From Solirubrobacterales bacterium (GTDB lineage Bacteria; Actinomycetota; Thermoleophilia; Solirubrobacterales; Solirubrobacteraceae), in contig PMKB01000080.1 of NCBI GenBank assembly GCA_003157595.1, positions 1 to 6,729 on the forward strand: DNA of 6,729 bases, read 5' to 3'. Positions 1-6,174 of the stretch are shown one piece after another. The notes beneath the pieces were generated by a model. That model saw only the letters and a list, made by a program, of their open reading frames with translations. It had not been told where the DNA came from and ran no database searches. How positions within the stretch are numbered: the first letter of the stretch is position 1; each line of letters begins with the position of its first letter. Both the position numbers and the translations under genes were made by a program.

Positions 1-98
1 GGCGACGCAGCGGAGCGCACCGGCGCCGCCGCCGACGCAAGCGGGATGACGAGCCCGAGGGCAAGCAGGCACAGCAGTGATCGTGTGATCCGCGACAT
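1..98 (-). CDS. Partial CDS, N-terminus of a secreted protein of unknown function
   Basis: Only the first 32 codons lie in the window; the gene continues beyond the left edge. Translation from the ATG at 98-96 gives a textbook Sec signal peptide: a short basic n-region (MSRITR), a hydrophobic core (SLLCLLALGLVIPLA) and an Ala-Ser-Ala cleavage-type site at residues 21-23, followed by a small polar stretch (AAPVRSAAS). GGAG lies 4 nt upstream of the ATG, one of the few good Shine-Dalgarno matches in this window and a strong reason to accept this start. The Cys at residue 10 is inside the hydrophobic core and does not look like a lipobox. The gene runs in the same direction as wecA, 148 bp downstream of it. 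The mature protein is outside the window, so no function can be given. It could be another exported enzyme or a cell-wall protein. Confidence 0.68.
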   Translation of the reverse strand, partial: MSRITRSLLCLLALGLVIPLASAAAPVRSAAS

Positions 99-102
99 CA
101 GT

Positions 103-106
103 CTCC
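103..106 (-). promoter_or_regulatory. Ribosome binding site (GGAG) of the partial secreted-protein gene
   Basis: The minus strand reads GGAG, then a 4-nt spacer (ACTG), then ATG. This sets the start of the left-edge gene. The annotated starts of wecA and the arylsulfotransferase gene have no comparable match. Confidence 0.55.
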
Positions 107-138
107 AGACCGTCCGGAAGGTGAGAAGTTGCGCTAAC

Positions 139-151
139 CGCGAGTCTCGCG
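139..151. repeat. 13-nt interrupted palindrome (CGCGAG-N-CTCGCG type)
   Basis: The plus strand reads CGCGAG, T, CTCGCG, a perfect 6-bp inverted repeat around one base. It ends 41 nt upstream of the start codon of the left-edge gene. That is a plausible place for a regulator half-site pair, but in GC-rich DNA such palindromes often arise by chance. No regulator can be named. Confidence 0.3.
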
Positions 152-246
152 CGCTCGGGGGCTGTTCGCTGTCACGACGCACGCGAGGCCCGAGCCATTC
201 TGGCACACGCGTCGGCCGGCTCATGAAGGCCCGCGGGTGATGACGC

Positions 247-1452
247 TCACGGCTCCTCGTCGCCGCTCTCGCGCGCCATCGGCGCCTCGGACGCGTCCGG
301 CCTTGGTTTGGGCAAGCGCCGCAGGCTGACCCAGCGGAAGATCTCGAGCACGTAGATGAGATAGACGCTGGCAGCCGCGACGATCAGGCCGAGCACGCCG
401 ACGAGGATCGCCCAGCCCAGCCGCAGGTGACCGTGACCGGCCGCATCGTCGTAGGAGTAAGGAATGAAGCGCAGGGCGAGCGCGAGACCGGCGAGCATCA
501 GCGTCCAGCCGTAGAAGAACAGCAGCGTGCGGCGAACGCCGTAGCCGATCCTCGCCATGCGGTGGTGAAGGTGCTCCTGGTCGGCCGCATACACCGGACG
601 CCCGTACTTGAGCCGCTTGAGCACGACGAAGGTCGTGTCGAGGAAGGGAACCGCGAGCAGGATCATCGGCAGCGCGAAGGCCACGACCGCCGAGGTCTTC
701 AGCTCCCCCTCGACGGCGACGCACCCCATCAGCAGCCCGAGCAGGTTCGAGCCGGCGTCGCCCATGAAGCTCGATGCCGGCGGGAAGTTGTGAAACAGGA
801 AGCCGAGCGCCGCGCCGGCGGTGATCGCCGCCAGAACGCCGCCGGCGTTCTGCTCGAGGTTGAACGCGATGATCGCGAACGCCGCCGCGACGATCGCGCA
901 GACCCCCGCCGCGAGACCGTCGACGCCGTCGGAGAAGTTGACCACGTTCATCATCGCGACGAGGCCGATCACGGTCAGCGTGGGGCCGGCCTGCGGGAAC
1001 GCGAGGGGGCCGAAGAACGGAAGCGTGATGTAGGGCACGTTGACGCCGCCGCGTACCGCGACGATCGCCGCGAGGATCTGCCCGGCGAGCTTGACCGCGG
1101 GATGGAAGTCGAAGCGGTCGTCGAGCGCGCCGACCAGCGTGATCACCGCGCCGGCGGCGAGGATCCCCGTCCAGGGGAAGCTCACGAGGTGTGTGTGGTG
1201 CACGCCGTGCGGCAGCAGCACCTCGGTGCGCGCCAGCGCACCGCGCAACCAGATCTCGCCCGCAACCGCGACCGCCGCGAACACCGCGAGGCCGCCCAGC
1301 CGCGGTGTCTCGCGGTCCGAGAGGCCACGCTCGCGCGGCTGATCGATCGCCCCGACGCGGCGCGCCAGCCGCATCGTGAAGGGCGTCAGCAGTGCGGCGA
1401 CCGCAGTCGCCGCCAGGAACGCGTAGAGCGCGTCGAGCTCCGAGGGATTCAT
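247..1452 (-). CDS. wecA: WecA/TagO-family polyprenyl-phosphate GlcNAc-1-phosphate transferase
   Basis: Integral membrane enzyme of 401 residues that transfers a sugar 1-phosphate, most likely GlcNAc-1-P from UDP-GlcNAc, to polyprenyl phosphate, the first step of lipid-linked glycan assembly. About 11 hydrophobic segments can be picked out, for example near residues 8-25, 52-68, 94-110, 254-270, 309-330 and 346-370. Family motifs are complete: the Asp-Asp pair at 111-112 (ALDD); the NVVNFSDGVDGLA loop with Asn169, Asn172, Asp175 and Asp178; FMGDAGS at 229-235; and the HLHH histidine motif at 294-297, which marks WecA/TagO rather than MraY. The ATG at 1452 was chosen because the frame further upstream is an off-frame reading of the preceding gene and lacks the family N-terminus. 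No clear Shine-Dalgarno precedes it. The C-terminal tail (about 380-401) is hydrophilic. In other actinobacteria rfe/wecA also lies near prfA-prmC-sua5. UDP-GlcNAc is assumed as substrate; another UDP-HexNAc is possible. Confidence 0.93.
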   Translation of the reverse strand: MNPSELDALYAFLAATAVAALLTPFTMRLARRVGAIDQPRERGLSDRETPRLGGLAVFAAVAVAGEIWLRGALARTEVLLPHGVHHTHLVSFPWTGILAAGAVITLVGALDDRFDFHPAVKLAGQILAAIVAVRGGVNVPYITLPFFGPLAFPQAGPTLTVIGLVAMMNVVNFSDGVDGLAAGVCAIVAAAFAIIAFNLEQNAGGVLAAITAGAALGFLFHNFPPASSFMGDAGSNLLGLLMGCVAVEGELKTSAVVAFALPMILLAVPFLDTTFVVLKRLKYGRPVYAADQEHLHHRMARIGYGVRRTLLFFYGWTLMLAGLALALRFIPYSYDDAAGHGHLRLGWAILVGVLGLIVAAASVYLIYVLEIFRWVSLRRLPKPRPDASEAPMARESGDEEP

Positions 1453-1478
1453 CGCCGCGGCGCAAGCATCGCATGCCT

Positions 1479-1492
1479 GCCGGGGCCCCGGC
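1479..1492. repeat. 14-bp perfect palindrome upstream of wecA
   Basis: GCCGGGGCCCCGGC is its own reverse complement. It lies in the 62-bp gap between the arylsulfotransferase stop and the wecA start, 26 bp before the wecA ATG. As RNA it could form only a 5-bp stem with a GGCC loop. No T-run follows, so it is not a standard terminator. A protein-binding site is possible. Confidence 0.45.
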
Positions 1493-1512
1493 GATCCGCC
1501 GAGCGATCCGCC
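1491..1512. repeat. Two 10-bp direct repeats (GCGATCCGCC) upstream of wecA
   Basis: GCGATCCGCC occurs at 1491-1500 and again at 1503-1512, separated by GA, giving a 12-bp period. The first copy overlaps the end of the 14-bp palindrome. Both lie immediately after the stop codon of the arylsulfotransferase gene and before wecA. This is either a small local duplication or a tandem binding site. Confidence 0.45.
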
Positions 1513-1514
1513 AC

Positions 1515-3347
1515 CTACGCGGGCGCCGCGCCAACAGCGACGGCGGCCGAGGTTCCGAGCACCGCGCCGCCCGCTCCGATCGCCCGCACAGCCACGTAGC
1601 GCGCGGCCGTCGCGGCGCTGATCAGCGTCTCGAAGCCGGTGCTCGCGACCGGGGCTCCGACGGGAGCCAGCGCCGAAGCGCCGGCTCCGGCGAGCAACTG
1701 CCAGTCCACGACCCCGGTCGCTCCGTTCCAGCTGGCGGCGATCGCGGTCGTGCCAGCGGTGCTCCCGGCGCTCGCGACGAGCGCCGGCCGAGTCGCCGGC
1801 ACAGCGCTCCACGGGAAGCGGAAGTCGCGGTAGGACTCGACCAGCGGCGGCAGGCTCAGCTGAAAGGTCAGCGTAGTGCCGGTCGAGGAGGTCTCGGACA
1901 CCAGGCCAACCTGGCCCCAGCCGATCAGCTGGTCGGCGTTCGGGAGCTGTTGCACGTCGCCCTGGCTCGCCGAGAGCACTTCGTGCCCCAGGTCCACGTA
2001 TTCGTGCCGCAGCGTCGCCGTCCGCGTGGTGGTGTTGAGCGCGATGTCGATTCCCCGCGAACGCGCCTCGATCCTCGGCGAGTCCTCGTTGTCGAAGACC
2101 TCGACCGACCCGTTGGGAAGCAGCGTCGCGTCGTGCTGCCAGGCGAAGCGCACGTTGGCCCCGAGCGTGAACGAGCTGTGGCGTCCGCCGAGCGTCCACA
2201 GGATCTCACCGAAGGTGTGACCGATCTGGTAGACCGCCCAGGTGTTGCGGGCGCTGATCAGGATGTTCAGGTTCGGCTCGACGTCGATCGAGTTGATGTG
2301 GAACCAGTCCCAGATCGACCCGGGGCTGCGCGAGACCCCGCTGTAGGAGTTCGTCACCGGAACGTGCCCGATCGCGTGCCACTCGAACATCACGAGCCCC
2401 GTGCGCACGTCGATCTCCTGGATCACGCAATCCTCGATGATGCCGTTGGAGGCGCCGCCGTAAGCGCTCAGGTTCATATAGACCGGCTCGAAGACCGTGA
2501 TCCAGGCGACGCCGTGGGGCTCCAGCACGAAGTCGTGGAGGTCCATAGACAGGCCGTTGCCGGCCTGCACCTGCGCGATCCGCCTGTAGGCGGTGTTGTC
2601 GATCACCCCCACGCCGTCGATCCCGTGGCCGAGCGCGATGTAGCCCTGCCAGTACGTCAGCACACTGCGGCCGAGGTACTGCTGGACGCGCAGGTCCTCC
2701 GACTGCTCGCCCGGCGGTGAGGGTGCGAACCAGACCAGCTGGCCGGCCGGGTTGACGATCATCGCGCCGGGCTGAATCGAACCCTCGGCCGGTGTGAGGA
2801 AGACGTCACCAAGCGCTGGATCGGCCGCGGGCGTCGTCACGTTGACCATCGGGGGATGGATCGTCGGCGCGGAGACGAAGCTCTGACTTACGCCGGTTGC
2901 GCCGGTGGCGCCGGTCGCGCCCGTGGAGCCGGTGGCGCCGCTGTGTGGCGTGACGATGTAGAGGGAGCCGATCGTGAAGCTGGTGCCAATGCTCCGATGC
3001 GCTGACCCGACCGTTTCGACGGCTGTCACGGTCACCTGTTCGCCGACCGTGAAGGCCCGGTATGGCAGGTAGCTGGCGCCGGATCCAGTCGCGTAGGGCT
3101 CCAGCCTGCCGCTGTGCCTGCCGCTTTGCGACCCCTGCACGACGATCTGCGATATGTCTGTGGCCGGCACGCCGAGGAAGCTGATCTGCGTCGTCGGGGT
3201 GGCGTCCCTGGTGCCCGTGAGCGGGGAGATCGTCACCCACGGGATTTCCGCCGCCGCCGCCGGCGCGGGGGCCGACAGGGCCCAGAGCACCGCCAGCACC
3301 GCCGGCAGCGCCGACAGAATGCGAGATCTGCCTCGAAGCACGGTCAT
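1515..3347 (-). CDS. Secreted arylsulfotransferase (ASST)-family protein with Ig-like and Fn3-like flanking regions
   Basis: A 610-residue exported protein. Residues 1-33 form a Sec signal peptide (basic start, Leu/Ala core, AAAA before Glu34) with no lipobox. Residues about 35-130 look like a beta-sandwich (Ig-like) domain. Residues 137-152 are a Gly-X-Thr repeat linker. About 190-480 is the Arylsulfotran_2-like core, with LHDF (His271), EWHAIGHV (His324), WFHINSI (His350), ISARNTW (Arg367) and WQHDATLLPNGSVEVFDN (His405). About 517-608 resembles an Fn3-like module (ASWNGAT, GFET, YVAVRA). Known ASSTs are beta-propellers that move a sulfuryl group from a phenolic sulfate to a phenol through a histidine. 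Donor, acceptor and even sulfotransferase activity are unproven for this branch. No membrane anchor or sorting signal is visible at the C-terminus, so the protein is probably released or loosely wall-bound. It lies 94 bp after glyA and 62 bp before wecA. ATG 3347 was preferred over an in-frame TTG at 3368; GTG at 3341 is also possible. No Shine-Dalgarno is evident. Confidence 0.85.
   Translation of the reverse strand: MTVLRGRSRILSALPAVLAVLWALSAPAPAAAAEIPWVTISPLTGTRDATPTTQISFLGVPATDISQIVVQGSQSGRHSGRLEPYATGSGASYLPYRAFTVGEQVTVTAVETVGSAHRSIGTSFTIGSLYIVTPHSGATGSTGATGATGATGVSQSFVSAPTIHPPMVNVTTPAADPALGDVFLTPAEGSIQPGAMIVNPAGQLVWFAPSPPGEQSEDLRVQQYLGRSVLTYWQGYIALGHGIDGVGVIDNTAYRRIAQVQAGNGLSMDLHDFVLEPHGVAWITVFEPVYMNLSAYGGASNGIIEDCVIQEIDVRTGLVMFEWHAIGHVPVTNSYSGVSRSPGSIWDWFHINSIDVEPNLNILISARNTWAVYQIGHTFGEILWTLGGRHSSFTLGANVRFAWQHDATLLPNGSVEVFDNEDSPRIEARSRGIDIALNTTTRTATLRHEYVDLGHEVLSASQGDVQQLPNADQLIGWGQVGLVSETSSTGTTLTFQLSLPPLVESYRDFRFPWSAVPATRPALVASAGSTAGTTAIAASWNGATGVVDWQLLAGAGASALAPVGAPVASTGFETLISAATAARYVAVRAIGAGGAVLGTSAAVAVGAAPA
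2892..2939 (-). repeat. Coding tandem repeat: five Gly-X-Thr triplets (collagen-like linker)
   Basis: Within the arylsulfotransferase-family gene, residues 137-152 read GATGSTGATGATGATG, from a 9-nt unit close to GGCGCNACC. The copies differ at synonymous positions, so the array is not a very recent perfect expansion. It lies between the N-terminal Ig-like region and the catalytic core and probably acts as an extended spacer. Gly-X-Y repetition recalls collagen-like stalks, but the tract is short and lacks proline. Confidence 0.8.
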
Positions 3348-3348
3348 A

Positions 3349-3378
3349 GGTCTAGAACAAGACCCCAAGAGATGTCAA
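3349..3378 (-). promoter_or_regulatory. Possible promoter of the arylsulfotransferase gene
   Basis: In the 94-bp gap after glyA the minus strand contains a perfect -35 consensus TTGACA (3378-3373). Eighteen bases on is TAGACC (3354-3349), a weak -10 element (matches at T1, A2 and A4). A start of transcription 7 nt later would fall on the in-frame GTG at 3341, which would give a leaderless mRNA. This would also fit the lack of a Shine-Dalgarno sequence before the ATG at 3347. The -10 match is poor, so this is tentative. The same gap (3406-3419) has three GCAG tandem units and a weak 5-bp hairpin without a T-run, so no terminator for glyA is called. Confidence 0.35.
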
Positions 3379-3441
3379 AGAGTTGCGCGAAGTGACGGTC
3401 TCGTTGCAGGCAGGCAGGCCGACGGGTCAGCCGGACGACGC

Positions 3442-4737
3442 CTACGCCGCGGTCGGGGCCGCCAGCTCGGCGTACAGCGGGTAGCGCTCGACGATCGCGC
3501 CGACGCGATCGAGCAGCTCGCCGCGGCGAGCCTCGAACGCGGGGCCGAGCGCCACGCCGATGATCTCGCCGATCTCGAGGAAGTCCTCGCGGCCCAGGCC
3601 GCGCGTCGTCAGCGCCGGCGATCCGATCCGCAGACCGGAGGTCACGCGCGGCGGTCGTGGGTCGAACGGCACGGCGTTGCGGTTGACCGTGATCCGGATC
3701 GCGTGCAGCCGATCCTCCGCGTCCTGGCCACTGCACTCGCTCTCGCGCAGGTCCACCAGCACGAGGTGGACGTCGGTGCCGCCGGTCAGGACGTTGATTC
3801 CGTTGCCGGCGCCCAACAGCGACTCGGCGAGCGCCCGCGCACCGTCGATCGTGCGCCGCTGACGCTCGCGGAAGCCCTCGCTGGCGGCGATTCGCAGCGC
3901 CACTGCCTTGGCGGCGATCACGTGCTCCAGCGGGCCGCCCTGCTGCCCGGGGAACACGGCGGAGTCGATCTCCTTCGCGTAGCGCTCCTGGCAGAGAATC
4001 GCGCCGCCGCGAGGCCCGCACAACGTCTTATGAGTCGTCGTGGTGACGACGTCGGCTCCGGCCTGCACGGGGCTCGGATGCAGCCCCGCGGCGACCAGTC
4101 CGGCGAAGTGCGCCATGTCCACCATCAGCAGCGCGCCGACCTCGTCGGCGATCTCTCGGAAGCGGGCGAAGTCGAGCTGGCGCGGGTAGGCCGACCAGCC
4201 CGCCAACAGCAGTTGCGGACGATGCTCGCGCGCAATCCGGGCAACCTCGTCCATGTCGATCACACTGGTCTCGCGGTCGACCTCGTAGGCGACGATGTTG
4301 TAAAGGCGCCCGGACACGTTCTTCTTCATCCCGTGGGTGAGGTGTCCGCCGTGGGCGAGCGAGAGACCCATGATCGTCTCGCCGGGCTTCAGCAGAGCGT
4401 GATAGACGGCCGTGTTGGCCTGCGCGCCCGAATGCGGCTGGACGTTGGCGTGCTCCGCTCCGAACAATGCCTTGGCGCGATCGATCGCGAGCTGTTCGAC
4501 CACGTCGATGTACTCGCAGCCACCGTAGTAGCGCGCGCCCGGATAGCCCTCGGCGTACTTGTTCGTCAGCACGCTGCCCTGGCATTCGAGCACGGCGCGG
4601 GGAACGAAGTTCTCCGAGGCGATCAGCTCCAGCGTGTCCTGCTGGCGTTCCAGTTCGAGCGCCAGCGCCTCGGCGATCTGCGGATCTACGTCCGCGAGCG
4701 GACGCATGAAGAAATCGGCCGGAATGTCGTCGCTCAT
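3442..4737 (-). CDS. glyA: Serine hydroxymethyltransferase
   Basis: A cytoplasmic PLP enzyme of 431 residues, close to the usual 415-430, that interconverts serine plus tetrahydrofolate with glycine plus 5,10-methylene-tetrahydrofolate and supplies one-carbon units. All hallmark motifs are visible: LIASEN at 38-43, [11 protein letters not shown] at 63-73, QPHSGAQAN at 100-108, the [10 protein letters not shown] loop at 127-136, [11 protein letters not shown] at 206-216 (Asp207 and His210 next to the cofactor), the PLP-binding Lys237 in [14 protein letters not shown], and [12 protein letters not shown] at 369-380. Cys240 stands where many homologues have Arg or Ala, which is unlikely to matter. 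The ATG at 4737 is 4 bp after the tsaC stop, with only a weak AGG upstream, so translation is probably coupled to tsaC. The gene ends in TAG. The catalytic residues are all present and I see no sign of damage. Confidence 0.97.
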   Translation of the reverse strand: MSDDIPADFFMRPLADVDPQIAEALALELERQQDTLELIASENFVPRAVLECQGSVLTNKYAEGYPGARYYGGCEYIDVVEQLAIDRAKALFGAEHANVQPHSGAQANTAVYHALLKPGETIMGLSLAHGGHLTHGMKKNVSGRLYNIVAYEVDRETSVIDMDEVARIAREHRPQLLLAGWSAYPRQLDFARFREIADEVGALLMVDMAHFAGLVAAGLHPSPVQAGADVVTTTTHKTLCGPRGGAILCQERYAKEIDSAVFPGQQGGPLEHVIAAKAVALRIAASEGFRERQRRTIDGARALAESLLGAGNGINVLTGGTDVHLVLVDLRESECSGQDAEDRLHAIRITVNRNAVPFDPRPPRVTSGLRIGSPALTTRGLGREDFLEIGEIIGVALGPAFEARRGELLDRVGAIVERYPLYAELAAPTAA

Positions 4738-4741
4738 TCGC

Positions 4742-5338
4742 CTACGAGCCTACCAGCGCGCGCCCGACCGCTGCCCGCGTGAAGGCGCCCTCACGCACGA
4801 TGCGCCAGCGGCCGGTCGACTCAAGCTCCCCCAGATCGACGACCGTCGAGGGTGTTCCCGCCAACGTCCCGCCATCGATCACGAGCGCGGCGCCGGCGTG
4901 GATCTCCGCCGGGATCTCGGCCGCCGTGCGCGCATCGCGCCCGCCGGCCAGGTTGGCGCTGGTCAGCAGGATCGCGCGGCCGGGGTCGAGTGGGAGGTCG
5001 ATCACCCGCACGCCCAGCAGCTCGCCGCCGGCGCACGGGAAGCGGCCGGCAGGGTTGGGCACGAGCAGCGTCAGCGGGCCCGGGAGCAGGGCGCACAGTG
5101 CCGCCCGTGTCCGCTCGCCCAACTCGGGCAGCGCCTCGAGGGCGGGTGCCAGCGCGAAGAAGGCAACGGCCGCGGGCTTGCCCGACGGGCGGCCCTTCAA
5201 GGCGGCCAGACGCTCGGCGGCCGCCGGGCTCTGCGCGTCGCAACAGACGCCGTAAACGGTGTCGGTGGGGATCACCGCGAGGTCCCCGGCGGCGATGACG
5301 GCGGCGAGTGGGGCGGCCGGCGAGGGCTGCGCGCTCAC
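4742..5338 (-). CDS. tsaC: L-threonylcarbamoyladenylate synthase (TsaC/YrdC/Sua5 family)
   Basis: A 198-residue cytoplasmic enzyme that makes threonylcarbamoyl-AMP from threonine, bicarbonate and ATP, the first step of the t6A37 modification in ANN-decoding tRNAs. Visible family motifs are PTDTVYG at 24-30, KGRPSGKP at 48-55 (the basic nucleotide-binding segment), LPGPLT at 85-90, [10 protein letters not shown] at 124-133 (the Ser-Ala-Asn motif) and GTPSTVVDL at 161-169. It is the short TsaC type and lacks the extra C-terminal Sua5 domain. The start is the GTG at 5338, which overlaps the prmC stop (GTGA). The frame is open much further upstream, but that part is an off-frame reading of prmC and has no YrdC similarity. 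Overlap with prmC and a 4-bp gap to glyA indicate one operon. In many actinobacteria a sua5/tsaC gene follows prmC, which supports the call. Confidence 0.93.
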   Translation of the reverse strand: MSAQPSPAAPLAAVIAAGDLAVIPTDTVYGVCCDAQSPAAAERLAALKGRPSGKPAAVAFFALAPALEALPELGERTRAALCALLPGPLTLLVPNPAGRFPCAGGELLGVRVIDLPLDPGRAILLTSANLAGGRDARTAAEIPAEIHAGAALVIDGGTLAGTPSTVVDLGELESTGRWRIVREGAFTRAAVGRALVGS

Positions 5339-6174
5339 CGGCTGGCGCTCAGGGCTCGCACGGTCCGCGCGAGGTCCCGGTGATGGGTGACGTTGGTGTA
5401 GCCCGCGGCGCGGCAGAGCGCAGCCACCTTGTGCTCCTGCCCCTGGCCGTGCTCCAGGATCAGCGTCGCGACGGTGGTGCTGGAGGCCTGCTCGATCAGG
5501 CGGGCGAGCGTCTCGAGGCCGCTCGGACCACCGTCTAGGGCGTGCCGAGGCTCGTGGCGGGAGATCTCCGGTTCCAGTGTCGGGATCGTCGCCCGCTCGA
5601 CGTAGGGCGCGTTGGCGACGATCGCGTCGAAGGCGTCGGGGAGGCCCGTGAGCAGGTCGGCCTGCCGCCAGGCCACCTCGAGGCCGAGCCTCGCCGCGTT
5701 GGCTTCGGCGACCGCCAGCGCGTCCGCGTCGACGTCGGATCCGCACAGCTCCAGGTCGGGCCGCTCGTCCTTGAGTGCCAGCGCGATCGCACCGCCGCCG
5801 CAGCAGCAGTCGAGCACGCGCGCTCGCGCCGGCAGCGCCAGGGCGAGCTCGACGAGCAGCTCCGTCTCGGGCCGCGGGACGAGCACGCGGGCGTCGACGG
5901 CCAGCTCGAGACGGCGGAAGGCACGATGGCCGACGATGTAGGCGACTGGCTCGCGATCCACCGCGCGGCGACGGACGTGCGACTGAAAGGCACGGACGGC
6001 GGCGCCGCGCACCGGTGCGTCGGGATCGGTGTGGAGCCGCTCGCGGGTCGTCCCCAGCGCGTCGGCCAACAGCAGCTCGGCGTCCAGGCGCGGGCTCGCG
6101 GAGCCCCCCGCGCCGATCGCCGTGACCGCGCCGTCGAGCGCGTCACGCACGCTGACGGCGCCCCGCGGCGTCAT
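5335..6174 (-). CDS. prmC: Peptide chain release factor N5-glutamine methyltransferase (PrmC/HemK), NAPY variant
   Basis: A 279-residue SAM-dependent methyltransferase, the usual PrmC length. PrmC methylates the glutamine of the GGQ motif in release factors, and the gene for RF1 lies directly upstream. The N-terminal helical domain is clear ([15 protein letters not shown] at 27-41; [13 protein letters not shown] at 74-86), followed by [12 protein letters not shown] at 98-109, SAM motif I ([15 protein letters not shown], 120-134), the acidic residues SDVDADAL at 146-153, the catalytic loop NAPY at 188-191, and the PrmC-typical [16 protein letters not shown] at 208-223. Two positions are unusual: the glutamine-binding NPPY is NAPY, and motif I has Cys-Cys-Cys where Leu-Gly-Thr is common. 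A related actinobacterial family of unknown substrate (TIGR03704) has N[VAT]PY, but the gene position and full N-terminal domain favour true PrmC. The ATG at 6174 overlaps the prfA stop (ATGA), implying translational coupling. Confidence 0.9.
   Translation of the reverse strand: MTPRGAVSVRDALDGAVTAIGAGGSASPRLDAELLLADALGTTRERLHTDPDAPVRGAAVRAFQSHVRRRAVDREPVAYIVGHRAFRRLELAVDARVLVPRPETELLVELALALPARARVLDCCCGGGAIALALKDERPDLELCGSDVDADALAVAEANAARLGLEVAWRQADLLTGLPDAFDAIVANAPYVERATIPTLEPEISRHEPRHALDGGPSGLETLARLIEQASSTTVATLILEHGQGQEHKVAALCRAAGYTNVTHHRDLARTVRALSASR

Larger units (their letters stand above)
99..246. other. Intergenic region between wecA and the next secreted-protein gene
   Basis: These 148 bp carry no credible gene on either strand; a short plus-strand open frame (46-240) runs through it but has no recognisable protein features. 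On the minus strand there is a GTGACA hexamer (170-175, one mismatch to TTGACA), but no matching -10 element at normal spacing. A 13-nt interrupted palindrome lies at 139-151. I see no GC hairpin with a T-run, so neither a terminator for wecA nor a promoter for the next gene can be called with confidence. Confidence 0.5.

Noticed and set aside
46..240. 64-codon plus-strand open frame over the left intergenic region
   Set aside because: Overlaps the well-supported signal-peptide gene on the other strand, is basic and has no motif.
427..1599. 390-codon plus-strand open frame opposite wecA
   Set aside because: Charged, low-complexity translation complementary to the membrane segments of wecA; no family features.
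247..2199. Long 650-codon form of wecA
   Set aside because: The first 249 codons are an off-frame reading of the arylsulfotransferase gene; the WecA-like sequence and first membrane segment begin at the ATG at 1452.
1392..2720. 442-codon plus-strand open frame opposite the arylsulfotransferase gene
   Set aside because: Arg-rich, no recognisable domain, and antisense to a protein with a signal peptide and conserved motifs.
2892..2939. CRISPR-like or mobile repeat
   Set aside because: The repetition is a 9-nt coding periodicity giving Gly-X-Thr triplets in frame, with no spacers.
1515..3368. TTG start at 3368 for the arylsulfotransferase gene
   Set aside because: It would add seven residues (MGSCSRP) ahead of a normal signal peptide and would lie within the possible promoter spacer; ATG 3347 gives a cleaner n-region.
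3348..3441. Terminator after glyA
   Set aside because: Only a weak 5-bp stem with a G-U pair and no T-run; GCAG tandem units do not form a terminator.
3154..4782. 542-codon plus-strand open frame opposite glyA
   Set aside because: It is the antisense of a clearly functional glyA with all family motifs. Its protein is a low-complexity Arg/Ala/Asp-rich string typical of shadow frames in GC-rich DNA.
4742..5746. 334-codon form of tsaC
   Set aside because: The extra 136 codons lie in an off-frame reading of prmC and have no YrdC similarity; the GTG at 5338 overlapping the prmC stop fits the family length.
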